From CAYVBN01 sp964538565 (lineage in GTDB: Bacteria > Pseudomonadota > Alphaproteobacteria > Rhizobiales > Xanthobacteraceae): 12,282 bases of DNA. Under the pieces are notes generated by a model, which was given only the letters and a program-made list of their open reading frames with translations, did not search any database and had not been told where the DNA came from. Location of the stretch: the NCBI GenBank assembly GCA_964538565.1, contig CAZIGW010000292.1, positions 1 to 12,282 of the forward strand. Direction: 5' to 3'. This document shows, piece by piece, positions 1-7,401 of the stretch (positions are counted from its first letter, which is position 1; every line of letters begins with the position of its first letter). The translations under genes were made by a program, and so were the position numbers.

Positions 1-531
1 GTCGGTGGCGGTCGCGGCGCAATCGCGCCCTACCTCGCCAGGCAATGTCACGACGTAACCGTGTTCGATATCGACTACCGATGGGATGACCGCGGCGACC
101 CGTCGGTGCAGGATCGCTTCATCGCCTGGTCACGCGCAAACCATCTCAACGTCCGCTTCGGGTCCCTTTTCAACGTTCCTGCCGAGGACGAAAGCTTCGA
201 CGTTGTTCTGTCGATGTCCGTCATGGAGCACGTCCCCTACAAGCAATTCGCCATGAAGGAGGCGATGCGGATTCTGCGGCCCGGCGGGCTGATGGTGATG
301 TCATTCGACATCGCGCTCGACGTGAAGCCGTTGGAGGATGCGATGCGGGTGGAAATCTTTACACCTGAGCGCTTGCGTATTGTCCTCCAGGGCCTTGGAA
401 TTGAGGATCAGCCGTTCGCGTCGGACGAAATCAGTCAGAGCATTCGCGAGATCGAACGCGATGGCGTCTGCGGCATTCCTTCAGGCATGACGGTGGGCGC
501 CATTGCGATCAGAAAACTGGCCTGCGTCTGA
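1..531 (+). CDS. SAM-dependent class I methyltransferase (5'-truncated)
   Basis: The frame is open from base 1, so this is the C-terminal 176 residues of a longer protein; the in-frame GTG at 61 is internal and not the start. Visible residues 1-13 (VGGGRGAIAPYLA) are the glycine-rich SAM-binding motif I. VFDID at 21-25 ends in the acidic position expected at the end of strand beta2. FDVVLSMSVMEHV at 66-78 is the motif-IV-like region, and LRPGG at 92-96 is the post-III turn typical of the Methyltransf_11 group. The acceptor substrate cannot be read from the sequence; small-molecule, lipid or sugar targets are all possible. Third codon positions look less GC-extreme than in the other genes here (for example CTT, GTT and CCT around 165-210). 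It converges on the aminotransferase gene across about 100 bp. The family call is firm; the function is unknown. Confidence 0.85.
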   Translation, partial: VGGGRGAIAPYLARQCHDVTVFDIDYRWDDRGDPSVQDRFIAWSRANHLNVRFGSLFNVPAEDESFDVVLSMSVMEHVPYKQFAMKEAMRILRPGGLMVMSFDIALDVKPLEDAMRVEIFTPERLRIVLQGLGIEDQPFASDEISQSIREIERDGVCGIPSGMTVGAIAIRKLACV

Positions 532-535
532 ATGT

Positions 536-569
536 TGGTCCCCTGGCGTTCGCGGTCGCCGGCGGACCA
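536..569. terminator. Terminator-like hairpin between convergent genes
   Basis: TGGTCC (536-541) pairs with GGACCA (564-569), and CTGGCG (543-548) pairs with CGCCGG (557-562, one G-T pair), separated by one C-C mismatch. The loop is 8 nt. It begins 5 bp after the methyltransferase stop and lies in the 102-bp gap between two converging genes, so it could act in both directions. There is no clear T run, so a classical intrinsic terminator is only an inference. Confidence 0.45.
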
Positions 570-633
570 CCTGATACGTGCAGCAATGGACAACGTCGCG
601 TCGGGCAGGCCACCGCCGGCCCACGGCCTCTAG

Positions 634-1977
634 CTATGCCACCGCCCTGATCACCCGCGCGAGCTTCGCGAAGATCTCGTCGATCTCGTTCTCGCTCACG
701 ATCAGCGGCGGACTCAGCGCGATCGTGTCGCCGGTGACGCGAATCATCAGGTTCTCCTCGAAGAAGGCCTTGTCGATCGCCCGGTAGCCGCGCCGTCCGG
801 GCGCGTCCGATTCGGGCGCGAGATCGACGGCGGCGGCGAGCCCCACCGTGCGCACGTCGAGCACGTTGGGCAGCCCCCGCAGGCCCATCGCGGCCTCCGC
901 CATCACGGGCTCGAGCGCCCTGGCGCGCGCGAACAGATCCTCGTCGCGGTAGACGTCGAGCGTCGCCAGGCCCGCCGCGCAGGCGAGCGGATGCCCCGAA
1001 TAGGTGTACCCGTGCAGAAGCTCGATGGCGTGCGGCGGCCCGCGCATGAAGGCCTCGTGGATCGCCTCGCGCACGATCACGCCGCCCATCGGCACCGTCC
1101 CGGAGGTCACGCCCTTGGCGAACGTGATCATGTCGGGGAGGACGCCGTATCGCTCGGCCGCGAACGCGCAGCCGAGGCGGCCGAAGCCGGTGATCACCTC
1201 GTCGAACACGAGCAGAATTCCGTGCCGGTCGCAGATTTCGCGCAGCCGCGCGAGATATCCCCTCGGGGCGGGCAGCACGCCGGTCGATCCCGCCATCGGC
1301 TCGACGATCACGGCAGCCACCGTCGAGGCATCGTGCAGCGCCACGATGCGCTCGAGCTCGTCGGCGAGATGGGCGCCCCATTCGGGCTCGCCCTTCGTGA
1401 AGGCCTGGTGCGCGCGGTCGTAGGTGTGGGACAGATGATCCACGCCGACGAAGAGCGAACCAAAGAATTTCCGAGTGTTGGCAATTCCGCCGACGGCAAT
1501 CCCGGAGAAGCCCACGCCGTGATAGCCGCGCTCGCGGCCGATCAGGCGCACGCGCGATCCCTCCCCGCGCACGTTGTGGTAGGCGAGCGCGATCTTGAGC
1601 GCGCTCTCGACCGCCTCCGAGCCGGAATTGCAGAAGAACACCCGGTCGAGATCGCCCGGCGCCAGCGCGGCGATGCGGCTGGCGAGCTCGAACGCCTTGG
1701 GGTGGGCAAACTGAAATGGCGGCGCATAGTCGAGCTCGGCCGCCTGGTGCCGGATCGCCGACACGATCGGCTCGCGATTGTGCCCGGCATTGCAGCACCA
1801 CAGGCCGCTCGTCCCGTCGAGCACGCGGCGGCCGTCGACCGTCGTGTAGTACATGCCGCTCGCTCCCGCGAGGAGCCGCGGCGCTTGCTTGAACGCGCGA
1901 TTCGGCGTGAAGGGCAGCCAATAGGAACGCAGATCGTTCGGTCTTGGCGTCATTCGCGAACTGTCGACAGCCGTCAT
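634..1977 (-). CDS. Class III omega-aminotransferase, beta-alanine:pyruvate type
   Basis: This is a 447-residue PLP-dependent aminotransferase of fold type I, class III. These enzymes move the amino group of an omega-amino acid or amine (beta-alanine, GABA, putrescine or a similar compound) to pyruvate or another keto acid in the cytoplasm. WLPFTPNR (20-27) and GLWCCNAGH (58-66) resemble Pseudomonas omega-amino-acid:pyruvate aminotransferase as I remember it. NSGSE (117-121) and GYHG (151-154) fit the PLP phosphate and ring-stacking segments. D259 in FDEVITGFGR contacts the PLP nitrogen, and K288 in FAKGV is the Schiff-base lysine. The ATG at 1977 is preceded by AGGAACAGGAA, a usable ribosome site. 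An upstream in-frame extension to 2181 translates the repeat region and looks non-coding; a second Met at codon 9 (1953) is possible. It stands alone, divergent from the TPR gene. The class is sure; beta-alanine:pyruvate specificity is likely but not proven. Confidence 0.9.
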   Translation of the reverse strand: MTAVDSSRMTPRPNDLRSYWLPFTPNRAFKQAPRLLAGASGMYYTTVDGRRVLDGTSGLWCCNAGHNREPIVSAIRHQAAELDYAPPFQFAHPKAFELASRIAALAPGDLDRVFFCNSGSEAVESALKIALAYHNVRGEGSRVRLIGRERGYHGVGFSGIAVGGIANTRKFFGSLFVGVDHLSHTYDRAHQAFTKGEPEWGAHLADELERIVALHDASTVAAVIVEPMAGSTGVLPAPRGYLARLREICDRHGILLVFDEVITGFGRLGCAFAAERYGVLPDMITFAKGVTSGTVPMGGVIVREAIHEAFMRGPPHAIELLHGYTYSGHPLACAAGLATLDVYRDEDLFARARALEPVMAEAAMGLRGLPNVLDVRTVGLAAAVDLAPESDAPGRRGYRAIDKAFFEENLMIRVTGDTIALSPPLIVSENEIDEIFAKLARVIRAVA

Positions 1978-2008
1978 TTCCTGTTCCTGATCGGGAGCGC
2001 CCGACAGG

Positions 2009-2101
2009 CGCGTCGGCGCGGTGGGCAGCGTGCAACAGCGCGCGTCGACGCGGTGGGCAGCGTGCAATAGCAAGCGCGCCTGCCCGGCGCCAGAGTGCAG
2101 T
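2009..2101. repeat. Tandem 32-bp repeat, two good copies and one decayed
   Basis: Copy 1 spans 2009-2040 and copy 2 spans 2041-2072; they differ at only a few bases and share the core GTGGGCAGCGTGCAA (2021-2035 and 2053-2067). A third, degenerate copy (2074-2101) keeps GCGCG at its start and GTGCAGT at its end, with about a one-base deletion. On the aminotransferase strand each core reads TTGCACGCTGCCCAC. The array ends 31 bp upstream of the aminotransferase ATG at 1977. A 32-bp period is about three helical turns, so bound proteins would sit on one face of the DNA. Operator function is inferred. Confidence 0.75.
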
Positions 2102-2136
2102 GGGCCCGGCCGCCAGCGCCGTTTTGTGCGGCTTGT

Positions 2137-2152
2137 TCCAATTTTGGTGCAA
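2137..2152 (-). promoter_or_regulatory. Possible NtrC-like site upstream of the aminotransferase
   Basis: On the minus strand this reads TTGCACCAAAATTGGAA. The left part matches the NtrC half-site pattern TGCACCAAAAT, as I remember it from glutamine and nitrogen-control promoters, but the right arm (TGGTGCA) is decayed to TTGGAAC. I see no clear sigma-54 element (TGGCAC then TTGC) between it and the gene. Nitrogen control of an amine-metabolising transaminase would make sense, but this is a weak match. Confidence 0.2.
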
Positions 2153-2549
2153 TCGGCCGCGACCGGGCGGACCGTCCGCACCCCGGAGTGCGCTGATTCG
2201 GAATCGAGTCATGTCGAGAGCACGACCAGACGCGCGCCGTCCATGCGCTTGCGCAGGTCTCCCACGTGAAGCATGCAAGTCCGCGCAGGTCGTCGGCGAA
2301 TTCGAACATTGCCAACGCCGCGGTTGGCTTGTTAGTTGTTAGGCGCTGTCGCAGGGGGGTCCGCAATTCATCTTGTCTGCCCGTCCGGATTGAGTCGGCG
2401 GGCGAAGAATTCGCGCAGTGCGGCGTTTTTGGTCGCTGCGTGCCGGAGCTTCATCATGTTGCCCGGTTTTTGCTGACGATGAGAATGCTGTCGCTCCAAT
2501 TTGCTGCATCAACGTTCGGCGTACTCGAGCACGGGTGGGGCGCATCGGG

Positions 2550-4385
2550 ATGAGCTGCGAACTTGATGGCGGGGGCGGCCTCGGCGCGGAGGAGATCCGC
2601 GAGGCCTGCACGCGCGTCGTCGCCAGTCCCGCGTTCCGCGCATCGCCACAACTGTCGGCATTCCTGCGCTTCGTCGTCGAGGCCACGCTGTCGGGCCAGA
2701 GCGAGCGCATCAAGGGCTACACCATCGCGGTGGAGGCGCTGGGACGCGACGCGGATTTCGATCCGCAGACGGACCCGATCGTGCGCGTCGAGGCCGGACG
2801 GCTGCGGCGCGCGCTCGAGCGCTATTATGGCGAAACGGGCGCTGACGACCCGGTCGCCATCGAGCTGCCGCGCGGCAGCTACGTGCCGGTCTTCAACAGA
2901 CGAAATGTCGCGGTCGTCCGGCCGACCTTGATTGAGCGGCTGTGGCGGGCCTCCGCAAGCCTCCGCGAGCGGGGCCGCCGCCACGCGGCAGCCATCGGCT
3001 TCGTCGCGCTCGGCGCCGTGCTCTTTCAGGCGGCCGACATGGCGTTCGACTTCAACGATCCGAACAACGCCTCGCAGCGGGTCGTCACATCGAGCGTGGA
3101 CGTGACCGGCACGGCGCGCCGCCGGTTCCAGCCGGTCGGCCCGATGATCTACGTCGAGCCGTTCGTGTTCCTGGGCTCGTCCACCGGCTGGGACGTCCCG
3201 CTCACGCGCATGCGCGACAAGCTCACCGACGCGCTCTCGCGTTTCGACGAGATCAACGTCGTCTCCGACTACGCGCCCAGCGCGGTCGCCGGAACGACGG
3301 GATTCAGTCTCGCGTCCGCCGCGCCGGGCGATTATCGCCCGCCGCCCGAAGCACCCCCTCAGGGAACGCATATCGACTATCGCCTCGCAGCGTCGGCCGA
3401 ATCGCCGGGCGACGGAATCGTCACCCTCATGTTCCGTCTGATCGACACCGACGACAGCACGATCGTGTGGTCGCGCACCTTCGATCGCCTCGCCGTCGGC
3501 GCCGACCCGCGCGATCCGGAGAACAACCTCGTTCGCGAACTGGCGACGCTCCTCGGCCAGCCGTTCGGCATCATCCACACGCACGAGCGCGTCAAGGCGG
3601 CCTCGTCGTACCTGGATGAGGATCCGCGCTATCTCTGCCTGCTCAAGACCTACGAATACTGGCGCGACTACGACCGCAGCCGGCACGCCGGCGTCCAGGC
3701 CTGCCTGCAGCGCGCGGTCGAGGAGGATCCGACCTTCGCGCTCGGCTACGCGGCGCTCGCCAGGCTCTATTTCCGCGAGTATCAGTTCGGCGCCGAGACC
3801 GGCAAGGCCGCAGCGCCGATGCTTGATCGCGCCCTGCACGCCGCCCGCGAGGCGATCCGGTTGAAGCCCACGAGTGTGCGCGCGCACCGCATCCTGGCCG
3901 ACATCTACCTCGCGCAGGGAAACGTTCCGGCCGCCCTCGCCGCCGGCGACAAGGCACTCTCGCTCAATCCCTACGATCTCGGCGCCGTGGTGTACTACGG
4001 CACGCAGCTCGCCGCGCTCGGCGAGATCGACAAGGCGAGGCTGATGCTGCGCAAGGCCACCTTCTTCGGGATGGTGCGGCCCGTCGTCATCGACTTCGGG
4101 CTGTTCCTGATCGCCTATCTGAGCGACGACATCGACGACGCGCGGCTCTACGCCAAGGAGCTTCCGGCCGACCGGTTCAGCCTCGGCCTGCTGGCGCGCG
4201 CGTTGCTGTGCCAGAAGAGCGGCGACCGCGAAGGCGCGCGCGAGGCCGTCCGCCGGCTCGTCGCCCTGCAGCCGGCCTGGCAAATCAATCCGCGCGGCGA
4301 ACTCGCCAAGTTCTTCCCCGGCCCGCCGGTCGTCGACAAGCTCGCCAAGGATCTCACCGAGGCCGGGCTGACCGTCACAAATTGA
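2550..4385 (+). CDS. Membrane-anchored TPR protein with conserved N-terminal domain
   Basis: The 611-residue product has four parts. Residues 12-116 form a conserved N-terminal domain with FLRFVVEATLSGQ (38-50), GYTIAVEALGR (56-66), DPQTDPIVRVEAGRLRRAL (71-89) and ELPRGSYVPVF (105-115). Proteins with this domain are common in Rhizobiales and often carry the loose label 'adenylate cyclase', but there is no cyclase domain here. A single hydrophobic segment follows at about 147-167. Residues 197-315 resemble the TolB/FlgO-like periplasmic module (TRMRDKLTDAL, then HIDYRL and FRLIDTDDSTIVWSRTFD). TPR-type helices occupy about 380-500. The ATG at 2550 is chosen because homology begins right after it; an in-frame ATG at 2418 would add 44 cysteine-rich, low-quality residues. 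The Shine-Dalgarno site is weak (GGTGGGG). hisS follows after 114 bp. A signalling or regulatory role is plausible; the precise role is unknown. Confidence 0.8.
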   Translation: MSCELDGGGGLGAEEIREACTRVVASPAFRASPQLSAFLRFVVEATLSGQSERIKGYTIAVEALGRDADFDPQTDPIVRVEAGRLRRALERYYGETGADDPVAIELPRGSYVPVFNRRNVAVVRPTLIERLWRASASLRERGRRHAAAIGFVALGAVLFQAADMAFDFNDPNNASQRVVTSSVDVTGTARRRFQPVGPMIYVEPFVFLGSSTGWDVPLTRMRDKLTDALSRFDEINVVSDYAPSAVAGTTGFSLASAAPGDYRPPPEAPPQGTHIDYRLAASAESPGDGIVTLMFRLIDTDDSTIVWSRTFDRLAVGADPRDPENNLVRELATLLGQPFGIIHTHERVKAASSYLDEDPRYLCLLKTYEYWRDYDRSRHAGVQACLQRAVEEDPTFALGYAALARLYFREYQFGAETGKAAAPMLDRALHAAREAIRLKPTSVRAHRILADIYLAQGNVPAALAAGDKALSLNPYDLGAVVYYGTQLAALGEIDKARLMLRKATFFGMVRPVVIDFGLFLIAYLSDDIDDARLYAKELPADRFSLGLLARALLCQKSGDREGAREAVRRLVALQPAWQINPRGELAKFFPGPPVVDKLAKDLTEAGLTVTN

Positions 4386-4499
4386 CAATTGACGAAGCCC
4401 GCGCGGCGACCGGGCGCCGCCCACGGCTCTGCGTCTTGCCGCTGTGCCGGCCGGCTGCTACCAACCGCGCCGGTTCGACCCCCAGGGGCATGGTTTTCG

Positions 4500-6023
4500 A
4501 TGTCCGCGAGCAAAGCCGACAAGCTCAAGGCCCGCCTGCCGCGCGGGCTCTCCGACCGCGCGCCGGCCGAGATCGCGGCGACCCGCGTCATGCTGGAGAA
4601 GATCCGCGCGGTCTACGAGCTCTATGGCTTCGAGCCGGTCGAGACCCCGGCGATCGAGTACACCGACGCGCTCGGCAAGTTCCTGCCCGATCAGGACCGG
4701 CCCAACGAGGGCGTTTTCTCCTTCCAGGACGACGACGAGCAGTGGCTGTCGCTGCGCTATGACCTCACCGCGCCGCTCGCCCGCTACGTCGCGGAGAATT
4801 TCGACCAGCTGCCGAAGCCCTACCGCAGCTACCGTTTCGGCTGGGTTTTCCGCAACGAAAAGCCGGGTCCCGGGCGCTTCCGCCAGTTCATGCAGTTCGA
4901 CGCCGACACGGTCGGCTCCGCCTCGCCGGCGGCCGACGCCGAGAACTGCATGATGGCGGCCGACACGATGGAGGCGCTCGGTGTTCCGCGCGGCTCCTAC
5001 GTGGTCAGGATCAACAACCGCAAGGTGCTCGACGGCGTGCTCGACACCATCGGGCTCGGCGGCGAGGAAAATGCCGGGCGGCGCCTGACCGTGCTGCGCG
5101 CGATCGACAAGCTCGACCGGCTCGGCCCCGAGGGCGTCCGTCTGCTGCTCGGCAGGGGCCGCAAGGACGAGAGCGGCGATTTCACCAAGGGTGCGGACCT
5201 GCCGGAAGCGGCGATTGCGCACATTCTCAACTTCACCGGCTGGGGGGAGCCCGGCTCCCGTTCGAAGAGCATCGAAGCCGCCAGCAAAGTCACGCTCGCC
5301 AATTTCGAGATGGCCGTGCGCGGCAATTCCGTCGGCGAAGCCGGTGTCGCGGAACTCGCCGACATCAAGGCCCTTGTGGAAGCCGCCGGCTACGGCGACG
5401 GCCGGATCGTCGTCGATCCCTCGATCGTGCGCGGCCTCGAGTACTACACGGGCAGCATCTACGAGGTCGACCTCACCTTCGAGATCAAGGACGAGGCAGG
5501 CCGTCCGGTGCGCTTCGGCTCGGTGGCGAGCGGCGGGCGCTACGACGGTCTCGTCGCGCGCTTTCGCGGCGAGGCCGTGCCGGCGACCGGCATCTCGATC
5601 GGCGTGTCGCGGCTTGCCGCCGCGCTCATGCATCTCGGCAAGCTCGACGCCCGTCCGGCCCCCGGGCCGGTGGTGGTCACCGTGCTCGACCGCGACCGGA
5701 TCGCGGACTACCAGCGCATGGTGAAACGCCTGCGCGAGGCGGGCATTCGCGCCGAGCTCTATCTCGGCAGCGGCAAGTTCGGCCCGCAGATGAAATACGC
5801 CGACAAGCGCGCGGCGCCCTGCGTGGTCATCCAGGGTTCGGACGAGAAGCAGAAGGGCGAGGTGCAGATCAAGGACCTGATCGAGGGCACGAAGGCCGCC
5901 GCCGCCATCGCCTCGAACCAGGAATGGCGCGAATCGCGCCCCGCCCAGTTCGCGGTTCCGGAGGAGAGGCTGGTCGAGGCCGTGTGCGAGGTGCTGGCGC
6001 GCCACGGCATCGCCTGGCGCTGA
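4500..6023 (+). CDS. hisS: Histidyl-tRNA synthetase, alphaproteobacterial type
   Basis: This 507-residue class II aminoacyl-tRNA synthetase attaches histidine to tRNA-His in the cytoplasm. LPRGLSD (13-19) opens the core. LRYDLTAPLARY (85-96) is the ATP/histidine-site segment. Motif 2 is FRNEKPGPGRFRQF (117-130). GLEYYTGSIYEV (312-323) is the histidine-specific loop, and GISIGVSRL (364-372) is motif 3. An anticodon-binding domain follows from about 388. Motif 2 and the histidine loop differ from the usual bacterial FRYERPQKGR and GLDYYTRT versions. This fits the divergent alphaproteobacterial HisRS, known to have co-evolved with a tRNA-His lacking the G-1 base. The ATG at 4500 is chosen because MSASKADKLKARLPRG is the expected N-terminus; an in-frame extension to 4389 is unsupported. 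Its ribosome site is weak. hisZ and hisG follow on the same strand. Confidence 0.97.
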   Translation: MSASKADKLKARLPRGLSDRAPAEIAATRVMLEKIRAVYELYGFEPVETPAIEYTDALGKFLPDQDRPNEGVFSFQDDDEQWLSLRYDLTAPLARYVAENFDQLPKPYRSYRFGWVFRNEKPGPGRFRQFMQFDADTVGSASPAADAENCMMAADTMEALGVPRGSYVVRINNRKVLDGVLDTIGLGGEENAGRRLTVLRAIDKLDRLGPEGVRLLLGRGRKDESGDFTKGADLPEAAIAHILNFTGWGEPGSRSKSIEAASKVTLANFEMAVRGNSVGEAGVAELADIKALVEAAGYGDGRIVVDPSIVRGLEYYTGSIYEVDLTFEIKDEAGRPVRFGSVASGGRYDGLVARFRGEAVPATGISIGVSRLAAALMHLGKLDARPAPGPVVVTVLDRDRIADYQRMVKRLREAGIRAELYLGSGKFGPQMKYADKRAAPCVVIQGSDEKQKGEVQIKDLIEGTKAAAAIASNQEWRESRPAQFAVPEERLVEAVCEVLARHGIAWR

Positions 6024-6243
6024 GGCGACCGCGTTCGCTGGCGGCATCATCACAAGGGTTAACAGGCGCTTGACGGCGGGTATTGCGGCGCGGTCTGCGT
6101 CCGAACGGGACCGGGCCCGCCCGGCGAGGGTAAAACCGAGCGTGTCCAGCACGTTAAGCGCGGTTCGCGATCGACGTCGAAGCTTTAACAAAGGCGTGCT
6201 AAAGGGCCGCCACCACAGCGGACGGCGAGTTCACGGTTCGAAC
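6024..6243 (+). other. hisS-hisZ intergenic region
   Basis: This 220-bp gap probably carries its own hisZG promoter, or it may be a long intercistronic leader. CTTGACGG at 6069-6076 contains a fair -35 (TTGACG), but I see no good -10 at the right distance. The segment has several TTAA-type islands (for example GTTAAC near 6059 and CTTTAAC near 6183). No hairpin terminator, His-rich leader peptide or T-box is evident. Confidence 0.4.
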
Positions 6244-7401
6244 ATGGACACGGCGACGACCACGATGCCCGACGCGCGGGCGCAAGCGCTCGTCGCCTCC
6301 TACGAGCGCGCCGGCTATATGCGCGCCACGCCGGCAATCCTGCAGCCGGCCGAGCCGTTCCTCGACCTCGCCGGTGAGGACATCCGCCGGCGGCTCTACC
6401 TCACCACCGGGCCGTCCGGACGCGAGCATTGCCTGCGGCCAGACCTGACGATCCCCGTGGTGCGCGAGTATCTCGCCTCCCCGCTGGCAGGGCGTCCGGC
6501 GAACTTCTGCTACCTCGGACCCGTATTTCGCCAACCGCGGCCCGGGTCGGCAGCGGAGCCGCGCGCGGGCGAACTCATGCAGGCGGGGGTCGAGTCCTTC
6601 GGCCGCACCGACACGGCGGCCGCCGACGCCGAGATGCTGTTTCTCGGGCTCGCGGCGACCGCGCATTACGGGGTCGCCCGGCCGACGATCCGCATGGGCG
6701 ACGCGGCGCTCTTTTCGGCGCTGGTGAGCGCGCTCGATCTCGCCCCGGCGTGGAAGCGTCGCCTCGTCAAGGATTTCAACCGCAAGAGCAACCTGGCGCA
6801 CGATCTCGACGCCCTGATGCTGGCGCGCGCCGATGCGCGGCCCGAATACCAGGGCGTCCTCTCCGCGCTCGCCGGCTCCGACCCGAAGGCCGCGCACGCG
6901 CTCGTCACCGATCTTCTCTCGATCGCCGGCATCACGGCGGTCGGGGGCCGCACCGTCGGCGAAATCGCCGACCGCTTCCTCGAGCAGGCCGCCCTGCAGG
7001 CCGGCCACGCCCTGCCGCGGGACATCCGCGCGCTGGTCGAACGCTTCCTCGGCATCGAGGGCTCGCCCGAAGCGGCCGCCGCCGCGCTGCGCGCGCTCGC
7101 GGACGACGCCAACCGCGCGCTGGCGCCCGTGCTCGACCTGTTCGAAGCCCGCACCCAGGCGCTCGCCGCGCGCGGCATCGCGACGGCGGACATCCGTTTC
7201 GCCGCCGCGTTCGGCCGCGGCTTCGACTACTACACGGGCTTCATGTTCGAACTGCATCACCCCGCCAATCCCGACGATCAGCTCGTCGCCGGCGGCCGCT
7301 ACGACGGCCTGCTGTCGCGGCTCGGCAGCGCGCAGCCCGTTCCGGCCGTCGGGTTTGCCGTGTGGATCGAGCCTCTCGCCCGGATGGGAGCCCCGGCATG
7401 A
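6244..7401 (+). CDS. hisZ: ATP phosphoribosyltransferase regulatory subunit
   Basis: This 385-residue HisRS paralogue does not charge tRNA; it assembles with HisG to form active, histidine-regulated ATP phosphoribosyltransferase, the first step of histidine synthesis. HisRS-like signatures remain: LRPDLTIPVVREY (64-76), FRQPRPG (95-101, a shortened motif 2), QAGVESFG (113-120), FGRGFDYYTGFMFE (323-336) and GGRYDGLLSRLG (350-361). The protein stops at about the end of motif 3 and lacks the C-terminal anticodon-binding domain present in the neighbouring hisS, which is diagnostic of HisZ. The ATG at 6244 has only a poor ribosome site; the in-frame ATG at 6268 (MPDARAQAL) is an equally possible start. 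The stop overlaps the hisG start in ATGA, so translation is probably coupled. Confidence 0.95.
   Translation: MDTATTTMPDARAQALVASYERAGYMRATPAILQPAEPFLDLAGEDIRRRLYLTTGPSGREHCLRPDLTIPVVREYLASPLAGRPANFCYLGPVFRQPRPGSAAEPRAGELMQAGVESFGRTDTAAADAEMLFLGLAATAHYGVARPTIRMGDAALFSALVSALDLAPAWKRRLVKDFNRKSNLAHDLDALMLARADARPEYQGVLSALAGSDPKAAHALVTDLLSIAGITAVGGRTVGEIADRFLEQAALQAGHALPRDIRALVERFLGIEGSPEAAAAALRALADDANRALAPVLDLFEARTQALAARGIATADIRFAAAFGRGFDYYTGFMFELHHPANPDDQLVAGGRYDGLLSRLGSAQPVPAVGFAVWIEPLARMGAPA

Larger units (their letters stand above)
1978..2549. other. 572-bp divergent intergenic region
   Basis: This gap separates the start of the aminotransferase (minus strand) from the start of the TPR protein (plus strand), so it must hold both promoters. 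It contains the 32-bp-period repeats and the NtrC-like half site listed separately. The open frames crossing it have no domain signature and are shadow-like. The remaining part, about 2153-2549, is visibly less GC-rich and has short T runs. I cannot identify a convincing -35/-10 pair in it. Confidence 0.7.

Noticed and set aside
509..2278. Very long open frame opposite or overlapping the aminotransferase, Arg/Ala-rich
   Set aside because: It overlaps the aminotransferase in another frame, is dominated by Arg and Ala, and has no motif; it is a high-GC shadow of the real gene.
2211..2304. Minus-strand short frames (MFEFADDLRG... and MLHVGDLRKRMDGARLVVLST) in the divergent gap, possibly a decayed gene end or leader peptide
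   Set aside because: They look protein-like but are in different frames, have no good ribosome site and match no family I can name; too weak to annotate.
2418..2549. N-terminal extension of the TPR protein from the upstream ATG
   Set aside because: The extra 44 residues are cysteine-rich and unlike the family; the conserved domain begins just after the ATG at 2550.
2550..4385. Adenylate cyclase activity for the TPR protein
   Set aside because: No class III cyclase catalytic segment is present; the similarity is only to a non-catalytic N-domain and TPRs in proteins that carry that label.
4389..4499. N-terminal extension of hisS
   Set aside because: The added residues are Arg/Ala/Pro-rich and unlike HisRS; the family N-terminus fits the ATG at 4500.
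6024..6243. Histidine attenuator or T-box before hisZ
   Set aside because: No run of His codons, no T-box motif and no paired terminator/antiterminator hairpins are visible.
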